In this document: positions 25,146 through 34,514 of the stretch, one piece after another
Layout of the letters: every line of letters starts with the position of its first letter
How positions within the stretch are numbered: position 1 is the stretch's first letter
Source of the DNA: Acidobacteriota bacterium
Lineage (GTDB): Bacteria > Acidobacteriota > Holophagae > Acanthopleuribacterales > Acanthopleuribacteraceae
Direction of reading: 5' to 3'
NCBI GenBank assembly: GCA_002747255.1
Contig: PDUC01000052.1
Coordinates: 1-64,000, forward strand
DNA length: 64,000 bases
The notes under the pieces: model-generated
Databases searched by the model: none
Seen by the model: the letters and a program-made list of their open reading frames with translations, nothing else
What the model was told of the DNA's origin: nothing
Translations under genes and position numbers: made by a program

Positions 25146-25509
25146 TTCACATTGCAAAAAGGTCGGCGACGGTGACAAGACTATCACCTATCCTGGAAAG
25201 TATCTTTACCGGGGTGTCATTCAGGAAAAGGATATCCTTAACTGCGAAAACGGCAGGCTGACTTTCCGAGACCGGCCGGCAGATCATGAATTGCGTGAAG
25301 CCGTCTTGTGGGAAATCGAGTCAACCAACCATGAAGATGAGAAGAACCTTGTCATCCTCCTAAAAACGCATCCGGGATTCAATTCAAACCACCGCATCAA
25401 TATGGAAGCTGACTTGGAGTCGGTTTTCAAAAGAGTTTTCCCTCGCAGGCAAAGCCCTTGTCTTGAAACAAACCGTTTGGCAAGTTTGTATTTCCCGGCA
25501 GAACTCTAA
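25141..25509 (+). pseudogene. IS91-family transposase C-terminal fragment
   Basis: The frame contains TITYPGKYLYRGVIQEKDILNCENGRLTFRD, which matches the conserved segment (YLYRxxI...I....G.VTFRY) that follows the HUH/Y2 domain in IS91-type transposases (PF04986-like). The catalytic N-terminal half is absent, and the frame begins at the junction with the 162-bp repeat. Composition is more GC-rich than the cassette genes. It is a dead remnant marking the right border of the island. Confidence 0.6.
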
Positions 25510-25527
25510 AAAACAGCTGGATTCTTT

Positions 25528-25983
25528 TTACGGTAAGAAGCGGTCCTGATGTTGTTGGTTGGGTATGGGGCAGGAATCCAGTTGGCCAAACATTGCGTAT
25601 CGCTTTTTGGCAATGAAGCGATACAAGCCGTCTCGCAGCCGTTTGGGTATGAATCTCGTGATTGTAAACAGACTAAAGGGGAAGGGCAATTGCCTGAAAA
25701 CAGCGATGACCGCATCACTTTGCGATTGGACATTCCCCTTTTCGATGCAGTACAGCGTGCTCAATTGGTGGGTTGGCAGGTTGTAATGCTTCAAGAGGGT
25801 CTGACCCGATGAGGATTGCAGAGCGGCCAGTTTGAATATCTTCTTTTTGTCCCGTTTGATGATGAAGCGGCTCCAGCCGTTGCAAAGCTTGCAAACACCG
25901 TCAAAAAGGATGATGTTTTCCTTATTTAACTGCTTTTTAGTCACGTCGTTCATGGTTGCTTTTTTTCCGCTCCCCTTCTTCAT
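25528..25983 (-). CDS. DCC-type thiol-disulfide oxidoreductase family protein (DUF393)
   Basis: The 151-residue product carries DGVCKLCNG near residue 28, the defining DxxCxxC motif of DUF393/DCC proteins. Other family strings are RFIIKRDKKKIFKLAALQS, SDAVIAVFRQL and a C-terminal RYAMFGQLDSCPIP. The family is thought to have a thioredoxin-related fold, but its substrate is unknown. An alternative start is the Met at codon 11. It is divergent from the acyl-CoA synthetase at 26051. Confidence 0.85.
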   Translation of the reverse strand: MKKGSGKKATMNDVTKKQLNKENIILFDGVCKLCNGWSRFIIKRDKKKIFKLAALQSSSGQTLLKHYNLPTHQLSTLYCIEKGNVQSQSDAVIAVFRQLPFPFSLFTITRFIPKRLRDGLYRFIAKKRYAMFGQLDSCPIPNQQHQDRFLP

Positions 25984-26050
25984 AATAGGTTCTTATTGGA
26001 AATTAAGAAAGCGATGATTTGTCTATCCCGCCGATGGCATTCAGGATAGA

Positions 26051-27559
26051 ATGGCAAGGGAGGCAGATGAGTTGGATCTTTTCGCGCGAGCTGAGCAATT
26101 TAAAGACGGCCATGCCATAAGGGATGAAACGGGCATCTATTCCTATCAGCAGCTTTTAACCGCTTCCGCCAGTATCGCGTCCAGCCTTCTGAACGGAAGA
26201 AGCGACCTCAACGAGGCACGTATATCGTTTTTAGTCTCTCCTGGCTTTCACTATACCGCAGTTCAATGGGGTATATGGAGAGCCGGCGGTATTGCTGTGC
26301 CTTTACCGGTTTCACATCCACCTGCGGAGTTGCAATACGTCTTGCGAGACTCGGGTTCCGAGTCCGTGGTTGTGGATCCGCTTTTAATCGAGAGAATACG
26401 CCTTGCAGCTGAAGCCTGTTCCATACCTGTTCTGCTGACAACCGCCATGCAGCAGAAAGGCTCCTTACCGCAACTGGATGCAAGCAGAAGAGCTATGATT
26501 ATCTATACAAGCGGAACAACGGGCAAGCCCAAAGGGGTTGTAACAACCCATGCTCAAATTCAGGCGCAGGTCACCAGTTTGGTTTCGTCCTGGGGCTGGG
26601 TAAAAGACGATGTCATTTTAAACGTGCTTCCGCTGCATCACGTTCACGGTGTGGTGAATGTACTTACCTGTGCTCTTTGGAGCGGCGCTCTTTGTGAGTT
26701 TTTACCGCAATTTAAGGCCGAAAAAGTCTGGCAGCGCTTTCAGAAGGGCGGTATTACCCTCTTTATGGCGGTTCCCACTATATACAGCAAACTCATTCGA
26801 GTCTGGCAGGAAGCTGACCAGGAGAGGAGAAAGCGGATGTCCCGTTGTGTGTCCGAATTGAGGCTGATGGTGTCGGGTTCGGCTGCCTTGCCCATTGCCG
26901 TACTCGATCAATGGCGGACAATCAGCGGTCACACGCTGCTGGAAAGATACGGAATGACTGAAATCGGCATGGCTCTCTCCAATCCCTTAAAAGGCGAACG
27001 GGTGGCGGGTCATGTAGGCAAACCTCTTGCAGGTGTTATCATCAGACTGGTTGACGAGCAGGGTGAACCGTTTGACGCGTTCGATTGTCCGGGTGAGATT
27101 CAGGTTAAGGGTCCCTGTGTTTTCAAAGAGTACTGGCAAAAACCCCAGGCCACCCGCGATGCCTTTCAAGATGGATGGTTTCGCACAGGAGATAGCGCAC
27201 AGAAGAGAAGCGATGGTGTTTACCGCATTCTCGGACGCAATTCGGTGGATATCATCAAGTCGGGCGGTTTCAAAATCTCGGCACTCGAAATAGAAGATAT
27301 TCTTCGCACCCACGCAGTTATGGTGGATTGTGCGGTGGTAGGCGTGGAAGATCCCGAATGGGGTGAACGCATTGCCGCGGCCTGTGTCATCGAGCCTGGA
27401 AAACAGCTGACACTGCAAGAACTGAAGAGCTGGGCAAAGGAACGGCTGGCACCCTACAAAGTTCCCACTCTGCTGAGAGTATTGAGAGCACTGCCTAAAA
27501 ATGCCATGGGAAAGACAGTCAAGCAGGAAGTAAAAGAGCTGTTTAGAAAGAGCGTTTAA
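26051..27559 (+). CDS. Acyl-CoA synthetase, malonyl-CoA synthetase-like
   Basis: The 502-residue ANL-superfamily enzyme has the AMP-binding P-loop IIYTSGTTGKPKG at about residue 150, LERYGMTEIGMALSNPL at about 298, the hinge GRNSVDIIKSGGFKISALEIE at about 396 and the C-terminal catalytic Lys in NAMGKTVKQ. Length and the phrase MTEIGMALSNP with IKSGGFKIS are close to the MatB/ACSF3 group, which activates malonate or methylmalonate. Another short acyl-CoA ligase remains possible. The protein would be cytosolic. It converges on metH. Confidence 0.85.
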   Translation: MAREADELDLFARAEQFKDGHAIRDETGIYSYQQLLTASASIASSLLNGRSDLNEARISFLVSPGFHYTAVQWGIWRAGGIAVPLPVSHPPAELQYVLRDSGSESVVVDPLLIERIRLAAEACSIPVLLTTAMQQKGSLPQLDASRRAMIIYTSGTTGKPKGVVTTHAQIQAQVTSLVSSWGWVKDDVILNVLPLHHVHGVVNVLTCALWSGALCEFLPQFKAEKVWQRFQKGGITLFMAVPTIYSKLIRVWQEADQERRKRMSRCVSELRLMVSGSAALPIAVLDQWRTISGHTLLERYGMTEIGMALSNPLKGERVAGHVGKPLAGVIIRLVDEQGEPFDAFDCPGEIQVKGPCVFKEYWQKPQATRDAFQDGWFRTGDSAQKRSDGVYRILGRNSVDIIKSGGFKISALEIEDILRTHAVMVDCAVVGVEDPEWGERIAAACVIEPGKQLTLQELKSWAKERLAPYKVPTLLRVLRALPKNAMGKTVKQEVKELFRKSV

Positions 27560-27637
27560 AAGAAGAAATCGCTTCGGTACTCTGAAACAATCAGCTGCTT
27601 TGACTCATGGGTTTGTTATGCTGAATCGTCATCCTGT

Positions 27638-30600
27638 TCAAAGCTGTTGGCGATGGCGTTGTTTTCGCTTCTCCAGGTCTTCTTCTTGGTCCTTTCCTAT
27701 GGTGCCTACACCGAAGTAGGAGGATTCGGGATGGGAGAAATAGAATCCGGCGATACTTTCCGGTGGATTCATGGCTTTGGTTTCCGTTAGTTGAACGCCA
27801 ATTTCCGCTTCCACGTTCAAAACGCGCCAAATACCGTCCTTCAAGTCGTGGTCGGGACAGGCCGGATAGCCAGGAGCTGGACGAATACCTCGGTATTTTT
27901 CCCTGATTCTCTCTTCCTGTGTCAGGCTCTCTTTTGCCGCGTAACCCCAGAATTCGGTTCTTATTTTTTCGTGAAGCCATTCCGCGGCGGCTTCAGCCAG
28001 AACAATGGACAGGCTTTTAATGAGGATGCTGTTGTAGTCATCGTGATTCTTTTCGTATTCCCTGGCTTTTAACTGTGCGCCCGTTCCCGTGGTAACGGCA
28101 AACAGACCCAAGTGATCCTTGTAACCTGCCGGAGCCAGAAAATCGGCCAGGCAGCGGTTGGCGCTTCGCCCGCGTTTGTCTTGTTGTTGTCGGGTAAAAC
28201 AGAAGGTTACTTGATGGTTGTGCGAGGTAATGACCACATCGTCGCCCTGTGATTCGGCGGGAAAGAGGCCGAACACGGCCTTGGGTTGAATCCACTTCTC
28301 GATTTTAACGCGTTCCAGCATGTTTTGTGCGTCGTTCCACAGTTTGCGCGCCTGCTTACCGAAAGCTGGATGTTCCAGAATACCGGGGAAAGAGCCCCTG
28401 AGCTCCCAGGTTTTGAAGAAGGGGGACCAATCAAAAAAAGGTTCGAGAGTTGTGATGGGTATGGGGTTGATGGTTTGGGTTCCCTTAAAGGCGGGTTCAG
28501 GAGGAAGGTACTGGTCCCAGTTAATGGTATGGGCGTTTGCTCGAGCCGCTTCAAGGGGTATGGTGTTCGGCGTTTTATTGTTGTAGGTGTGTCTTCTCTT
28601 CTTCATTTCCTGCTTGTTTTTTTCAATGAAGGCTGCCGACTTGTCTTTTGAGAGGATCTTTTGAGATACGGTCACGGCTGTTGACGCATCCATGACTTGA
28701 AAAACAGGGGCGTCACATTCGGCATCGATTTTAACGGCAGTATGAGTGGTGGATGTGGTGGCGCCACCGATGAGCAGGGGAACGTTGAGGTTTCTTCGTT
28801 TCATTTCACGCGCGAAATGCACCATTTCATCCAGAGAAGGCGTAATCAAGCCTGAGAGTCCGATTAAGTTGGCCTCTTCTTCAACCGCACGGTCCAAAAT
28901 GGTTTCCGCGGGAACCATCACACCCAGGTCGATGACTTCAAAACCGTTGCATTGAAGCACAACCGAGACAATGCTCTTTCCTATGTCGTGTACATCCCCT
29001 TTGACGGTGGCTAGAATCATGCGTCCCTTTTTGCGGCTTTGCCCCTTTACATCGCCGAAATAGGGCTCAAGACAAGCAACCGCTTTTTTCATGACACGTG
29101 CAGATTTCACGACTTGAGGTAAAAACATCTGTCCTGAACCAAACATCTCTCCCACTTTCTTCATGCCCTGCATCAACGGCCCGTCGATGACGGCAAGCGG
29201 ACTGCCGAGCTGTTTTAAGGCCTCTTTTGTGTCTTCGGTAATCTGACTGTCCAGACCGTTGATGAGAGCGTGGGTCAAGCGCTGTTCGACATCCATGTTT
29301 TCAAAGGGATTGACTTTGTGATGTGTCTTTTTCTTCTGTGCGGGATTGTCACTTGCATACTGGAGCAGCTGATCTGTCACCTTTTCGTTTTTATTGAGGA
29401 TGACATCTTCCGTCAGCGCTTTAAGGACCGGTTCTATTTTTTCATAGATGGCCAATTGACCCGCATTGACAATACCCATGGTCATTCCCGCTTGAATGGC
29501 GTGATACAGGAATACGGAGTGCATGGCCTCGCGGATCGCCGGATGCCCGCGAAATGAGAAGCTCAAATTACTGACACCGCCGCTTATTTGAACGGTTGGG
29601 TATTCTTTTCTCAGTAAACGCGCCGCTTCAATGAAGTTGACCGCGAAAGCCGCATGTTCAGCCATACCTGTGCCAACGGCGAAAACGTTGAGATCGAGGA
29701 TGATATCTTCCAGGCTGTAACCCGCTTTTTCCGTAAGAAGACGAAGACTTCTTTTAGCAATATCTATTTTGCGTTCAATTGTTTCCGCTTGGCCCTCTTC
29801 ATCAAAGGCCATGACGATCACAGCCGCACCCATTTTCCTGATTTCAAGGGCTTTTTCCAGGAAAGACGCCTCGCCGTCTTTCAGTGAAATGGAATTGACA
29901 ATGGCCCTTCCGGCGATGTTTTTCAGCGCCAGTTGAATGACTTCCCAGCGGGAGGAGTCGATCATCAGGGGAACCCGGCTGATATCCGGTTCCGAGGCCA
30001 GCAGTCTCAGGAACTGGAGCATGGCTTTTTTGGAATCGAGCAGGCCTTGATCCATATTGATATCGATAATTTGGGCTCCGTTTTCCACCTGTTGCCGTGC
30101 TACTTGCAGGGCTTTGGCGTAGTTTCCTTTCTCGATGAGTTTCCTGAAACGGGCAGACCCCATGACATTGGTTCGCTCGCCGATATTGATGAACAGACTT
30201 TGCTGGTCAATTTGAAGCGCTTCGAGCCCACTTAAACAGGTTTTGGGCGGTAACACGGGCGGTTTCCTCGGTGCAAGACCCTTTAATTGTTTTTTCATTT
30301 CCCGAATGGTATCCGGTGTAGTTCCGCAGCAGCCGCCAACAATGTTGACCAGCCCGTCGCGGGCAAAGTCGGACACCGCTTTGGCCATGTGTTCGGGCGT
30401 TTCATCGTAGCCGCCCATTTCATTGGGTAATCCGGCATTGGGGTGAGCACTGATGAGGCAATCAGCATAACGCGACATTTCCATTAAATAGGGCCGCATT
30501 TCTTCCGCACCCTGAGCGCAATTCAAACCAATGGAAAGGGGCTTGGCGTGCTTGACGGAAATCCAGAAAGCTTCGGGCGTTTGCCCGGTCAACAGACGTC

Positions 30601-31264
30601 CTGAAGCATCGGTGACAGTGCCTGAAACCATAATGGGAACGTGGATTTTGCGCCTTTCGAGTACGGTTTGGGCAGCGAAAAGAGCCGCTTTGGCGTTCAG
30701 GGTATCAAAGACGGTTTCCACTAAAATGAGGTCGGCACCACCGTCCAGCAATGCCGAGACAGCTATATCGTAGGTTGCCGCCAATTCATCGAAGTGGACA
30801 TTGCGATAACCGGGGTCATTGACATCGGGAGACAGACTGGCTGTGCGGTTGGTTGGCCCCAAAACGCCTGCTACAAAACGCGGTTCTCCGTGCTCTTTTT
30901 CATAGCGATCCGCGGCTCTTCTGGCTAGAACCGCTCCCTGCAGATTCAGCTCTTTGACATAGTCTTCGGTTTGATAGTCTGCCTGCGAAACGGAAGAGCT
31001 GTTAAAGGTGTTGGTTTCAATTATGTCGGCACCGGCTTCGAGATACTGGTAGTGGATGTTTTCAATGATGTCCGGCCGGGTGAGGTTGAGAAGATCGTGA
31101 TTGCCCAGGAGCGGTATCTTCCAGTGGGTGAAAAGAGAGCCTCTGTAATCCTTTTCAGCCAGTTGATGTGCCTGAATGAGCGTGCCCATGCCGCCGTCAA
31201 GCAGGAGAATCTCCTTTTTCAACCGGTTTTGAAAGGTTTTCAGCCTTTTAGTTCCTGGGCGCAT
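27638..31264 (-). CDS. metH: Cobalamin-dependent methionine synthase
   Basis: This full-length 1208-residue MetH has all modules in order. The homocysteine-binding barrel spans 1 to about 320, starting LLDGGMGTLIQ, with zinc Cys in GLNCAQG and GGCCGTTP. A pterin (methyl-THF) barrel spans about 350-610 (NIGERTNVMGSARF). The B12-binding cap and Rossmann domain cover about 650-880, with the cobalt ligand His759 in DVHDIGKS. The SAM-dependent reactivation domain extends to the end (RPAPGYPACPDH). It makes methionine from homocysteine. AGAGG precedes the ATG. I see no B12 riboswitch in the short leader before it. Confidence 0.97.
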   Translation of the reverse strand: MRPGTKRLKTFQNRLKKEILLLDGGMGTLIQAHQLAEKDYRGSLFTHWKIPLLGNHDLLNLTRPDIIENIHYQYLEAGADIIETNTFNSSSVSQADYQTEDYVKELNLQGAVLARRAADRYEKEHGEPRFVAGVLGPTNRTASLSPDVNDPGYRNVHFDELAATYDIAVSALLDGGADLILVETVFDTLNAKAALFAAQTVLERRKIHVPIMVSGTVTDASGRLLTGQTPEAFWISVKHAKPLSIGLNCAQGAEEMRPYLMEMSRYADCLISAHPNAGLPNEMGGYDETPEHMAKAVSDFARDGLVNIVGGCCGTTPDTIREMKKQLKGLAPRKPPVLPPKTCLSGLEALQIDQQSLFINIGERTNVMGSARFRKLIEKGNYAKALQVARQQVENGAQIIDINMDQGLLDSKKAMLQFLRLLASEPDISRVPLMIDSSRWEVIQLALKNIAGRAIVNSISLKDGEASFLEKALEIRKMGAAVIVMAFDEEGQAETIERKIDIAKRSLRLLTEKAGYSLEDIILDLNVFAVGTGMAEHAAFAVNFIEAARLLRKEYPTVQISGGVSNLSFSFRGHPAIREAMHSVFLYHAIQAGMTMGIVNAGQLAIYEKIEPVLKALTEDVILNKNEKVTDQLLQYASDNPAQKKKTHHKVNPFENMDVEQRLTHALINGLDSQITEDTKEALKQLGSPLAVIDGPLMQGMKKVGEMFGSGQMFLPQVVKSARVMKKAVACLEPYFGDVKGQSRKKGRMILATVKGDVHDIGKSIVSVVLQCNGFEVIDLGVMVPAETILDRAVEEEANLIGLSGLITPSLDEMVHFAREMKRRNLNVPLLIGGATTSTTHTAVKIDAECDAPVFQVMDASTAVTVSQKILSKDKSAAFIEKNKQEMKKRRHTYNNKTPNTIPLEAARANAHTINWDQYLPPEPAFKGTQTINPIPITTLEPFFDWSPFFKTWELRGSFPGILEHPAFGKQARKLWNDAQNMLERVKIEKWIQPKAVFGLFPAESQGDDVVITSHNHQVTFCFTRQQQDKRGRSANRCLADFLAPAGYKDHLGLFAVTTGTGAQLKAREYEKNHDDYNSILIKSLSIVLAEAAAEWLHEKIRTEFWGYAAKESLTQEERIREKYRGIRPAPGYPACPDHDLKDGIWRVLNVEAEIGVQLTETKAMNPPESIAGFYFSHPESSYFGVGTIGKDQEEDLEKRKQRHRQQL

Positions 31265-31364
31265 GATTTTACCTCTTTTGGCCTAAGTGCCTTGGATATT
31301 CTAAAATATCCTTTTTCGTTTGCGAAGATCAAAACCACGAACGATTGACGCAAACAAGGTAAAA

Positions 31365-32432
31365 TTAACGATTCTTCGGTTTTATTTTAAATAAAACGAT
31401 TTCATTTTTGGAACCTACCCTCATATTGGGTCCCCAAACACCTGCTCCGGAAGATACATACAGTTGGGTGTGTTCGGACAATTTAAACAGGCCGTAAAGG
31501 TAGTCGTAACGCAATTTGACGACGTAATTGAAGGGAAAAATCTGGCCGCTATGGGTGTGACCCGACACCTGCAAGTCCATTTCCCTGTCAATCACAGGTT
31601 GTAATTGAATGGGTTCGTGATTTAAGGCCAGGTTGAACTTGCTGTTATCCAGGTCAATATGGTTGATAAGGTCTTCCACTTTTCGTGTTTCAAAAGCGTT
31701 GTCGGGATCATAGAAGTTAATTCCTGTGATATCGAGGTCCTCGTTAAAAACGGCCTTTTCGTTGTTTAAGACCATAACCCTGGAAGCTTTGAAAAAATCG
31801 GGACTCATTCGAGCCATCACATCGTGATTTCCCATCACAAAGAAGACGGGTACCGAGATGGTGTTGAGAGCCTTGAGATCATTGAATTGAATGTGCGGCA
31901 TGTCGATCAAGTCTCCGGTTATCACCACAAAGTCTTTTTCCAAGGTGTTCACTTCTTCCATGAGCTTGTCAAAATAGGCCGGTGATTTTGAACCAATATG
32001 CGTGTCTGTTAATTGAACGAAGGTGACCGGGGAATGGACTTTAGCCGATTCCAGGTGAACCTCTTTAACCACAAACCGGTTCGCGTTGACCATACCATAG
32101 GATACGTAGAGAAACAGGGTCAGGAAAACCAGACTCAGTTCCAGTTTCTTTCTGCCTTTCAAGTACCCGATACTGAAAACGAGCATGTAAAAGAGAGTGA
32201 TGAAGAATAAGAGGAAGATAAAGGTGGTGTAATACAGACAAACCGCGTTGAGCGGAGCTATTTCAAAAGCAAAACTGACCAATAAAAGAGGAACCGATAG
32301 CAAAGAAGCGAAAGTCCAATACAGGCTTTTTTTCAGGGATCTCTCCCGCAATAGATAGTATAAGCGGTTCACAACAGTGAAATGAACGGTGAAAAAAAGC
32401 ACTAACACCATGAGAACGAGAAAAAAAGTCAT
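31365..32432 (-). CDS. Membrane-anchored metallophosphoesterase (YaeI/YkuE type)
   Basis: The 355-residue protein begins with about four hydrophobic helices (residues 1-115). A calcineurin-like domain follows with all metal motifs: QLTDTHIG at about 140, ITGDLID at about 167, MGNHD at about 194, NHEP at about 263 and GHTHSGQIFP at about 284. The arrangement resembles YkuE/YaeI-like phosphoesterases, which act on phospholipids or lipid A precursors. The substrate here is uncertain. It lies between metH and gapA on the same strand. Confidence 0.87.
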   Translation of the reverse strand: MTFFLVLMVLVLFFTVHFTVVNRLYYLLRERSLKKSLYWTFASLLSVPLLLVSFAFEIAPLNAVCLYYTTFIFLLFFITLFYMLVFSIGYLKGRKKLELSLVFLTLFLYVSYGMVNANRFVVKEVHLESAKVHSPVTFVQLTDTHIGSKSPAYFDKLMEEVNTLEKDFVVITGDLIDMPHIQFNDLKALNTISVPVFFVMGNHDVMARMSPDFFKASRVMVLNNEKAVFNEDLDITGINFYDPDNAFETRKVEDLINHIDLDNSKFNLALNHEPIQLQPVIDREMDLQVSGHTHSGQIFPFNYVVKLRYDYLYGLFKLSEHTQLYVSSGAGVWGPNMRVGSKNEIVLFKIKPKNR

Positions 32433-32635
32433 CGATACAGCTTCCTGCGGTTATTGATTAGGATAAAAAATTGCGTTTAGAAAAGAGGATCAGATGAAAA
32501 AGGAACCGAGTTGGTTCAATTTACACAGGCCACTGAGATTTTAGTGGAAATCCGCATGGCACTTCTAGCGGCAACTTGAGTTACTTACGTTTGAGCGTTT
32601 GTGTTTGTTTAGCGCTTCAATGAAGCTGTCTACAA

Positions 32636-32670
32636 AAAAGAGCAGCGAAGTAACGCTGCTCTTTTGTACA
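32636..32670 (-). terminator. Intrinsic terminator of gapA
   Basis: aaaagagcagcg (32636-32647) pairs perfectly with cgctgctctttt (32654-32665) across a six-base loop. Read on the minus strand the stem is followed by a T-run (CTCTTTTTTG). It lies about 30 bases beyond the gapA stop. Confidence 0.85.
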
Positions 32671-32696
32671 AAAATGAATTGCTAGGAAGGTAACTG

Positions 32697-33767
<1,071 letters not shown>

Positions 33768-33951
33768 TCAGAGCCTTTTTCTAAGTACAGAAGATTAGCA
33801 GAAAGAGTGCCTTAATGCAATTATAGAGATGTAAAGATACTGTTAGACCACAGGTGGCGGCCGATCTTCATCGCTTTGACCGCTCACAGGGTGTTTGAGT
33901 CCAAAAAAACGCAGCTCCATACTCGTGATCCGGGTTCCCCTGGGATTGCGG

Positions 33952-34425
33952 TTACGCCAATGAGAGTTTCTCGAGTACTTTTAAAGCGTTCTTATAGGCT
34001 TTTGCTTTAAAGGCGGGAGCCGTTTTCACTGCCAGGGTCGGGTTTTTCCATTTTAGTTCGGTAAACTCCTTGTTTTTCACAGAGTCAAGACGGTCAGCGG
34101 TGGGCTCCCCGTCCGGTATTTTGGCAATGAAATAAACCTGTTCCTGACCTTTGTACGGCTTGAACTTCTTTCGTCCCTCCTCATTGAATTCATAGCGAAC
34201 GGGTTTTGCGATTTTGGCTACAATATGCAGGTTTTTTAAGCCGGTTTCCTCGAAAACCTCCCGGTGAAAGGCCTCCTCCAGGGATTCCCCTTCATCAACT
34301 CCGCCCTGCGGCCACTGCCAGCAGCTTGGGAAGTCACGGCGCCGACCGAGCAGGAGCTGAAGTTTCCCGTCGGCCTTCAATCTGTAGATAAGAGCAGCTA
34401 CGTTGAGTCGATAGTGTTTGGACAT
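33952..34425 (-). CDS. Nudix hydrolase, RppH-like
   Basis: The 157-residue protein has the full Nudix box from GGVDEGE to FEETGL (GX5EX7REXXEEXG with REVFEETG). The WQWPQGGVDEGE context matches RNA pyrophosphohydrolase RppH, which trims 5' triphosphate ends of mRNA. The later strand with QEQVYFIAKI also fits RppH. Dinucleoside polyphosphate hydrolysis is the family alternative. The gene stands 89 bases behind the M1-like peptidase gene on the same strand. Confidence 0.85.
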   Translation of the reverse strand: MSKHYRLNVAALIYRLKADGKLQLLLGRRRDFPSCWQWPQGGVDEGESLEEAFHREVFEETGLKNLHIVAKIAKPVRYEFNEEGRKKFKPYKGQEQVYFIAKIPDGEPTADRLDSVKNKEFTELKWKNPTLAVKTAPAFKAKAYKNALKVLEKLSLA

Positions 34426-34514
34426 GTTTTCCGGCTTTCGGTGAGAGCAATTAACCGGCTTTGCCAGTTAACGAGAAAGTACAGACAACCTTGCTGGAAT
34501 GGACACTTGCGAAC

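Noticed and set aside
27591-27980. 130-codon minus frame overlapping the end of metH
   Set aside because: It lies in another frame of the metH activation domain, has low-complexity Arg/Ser content and no ribosome site.
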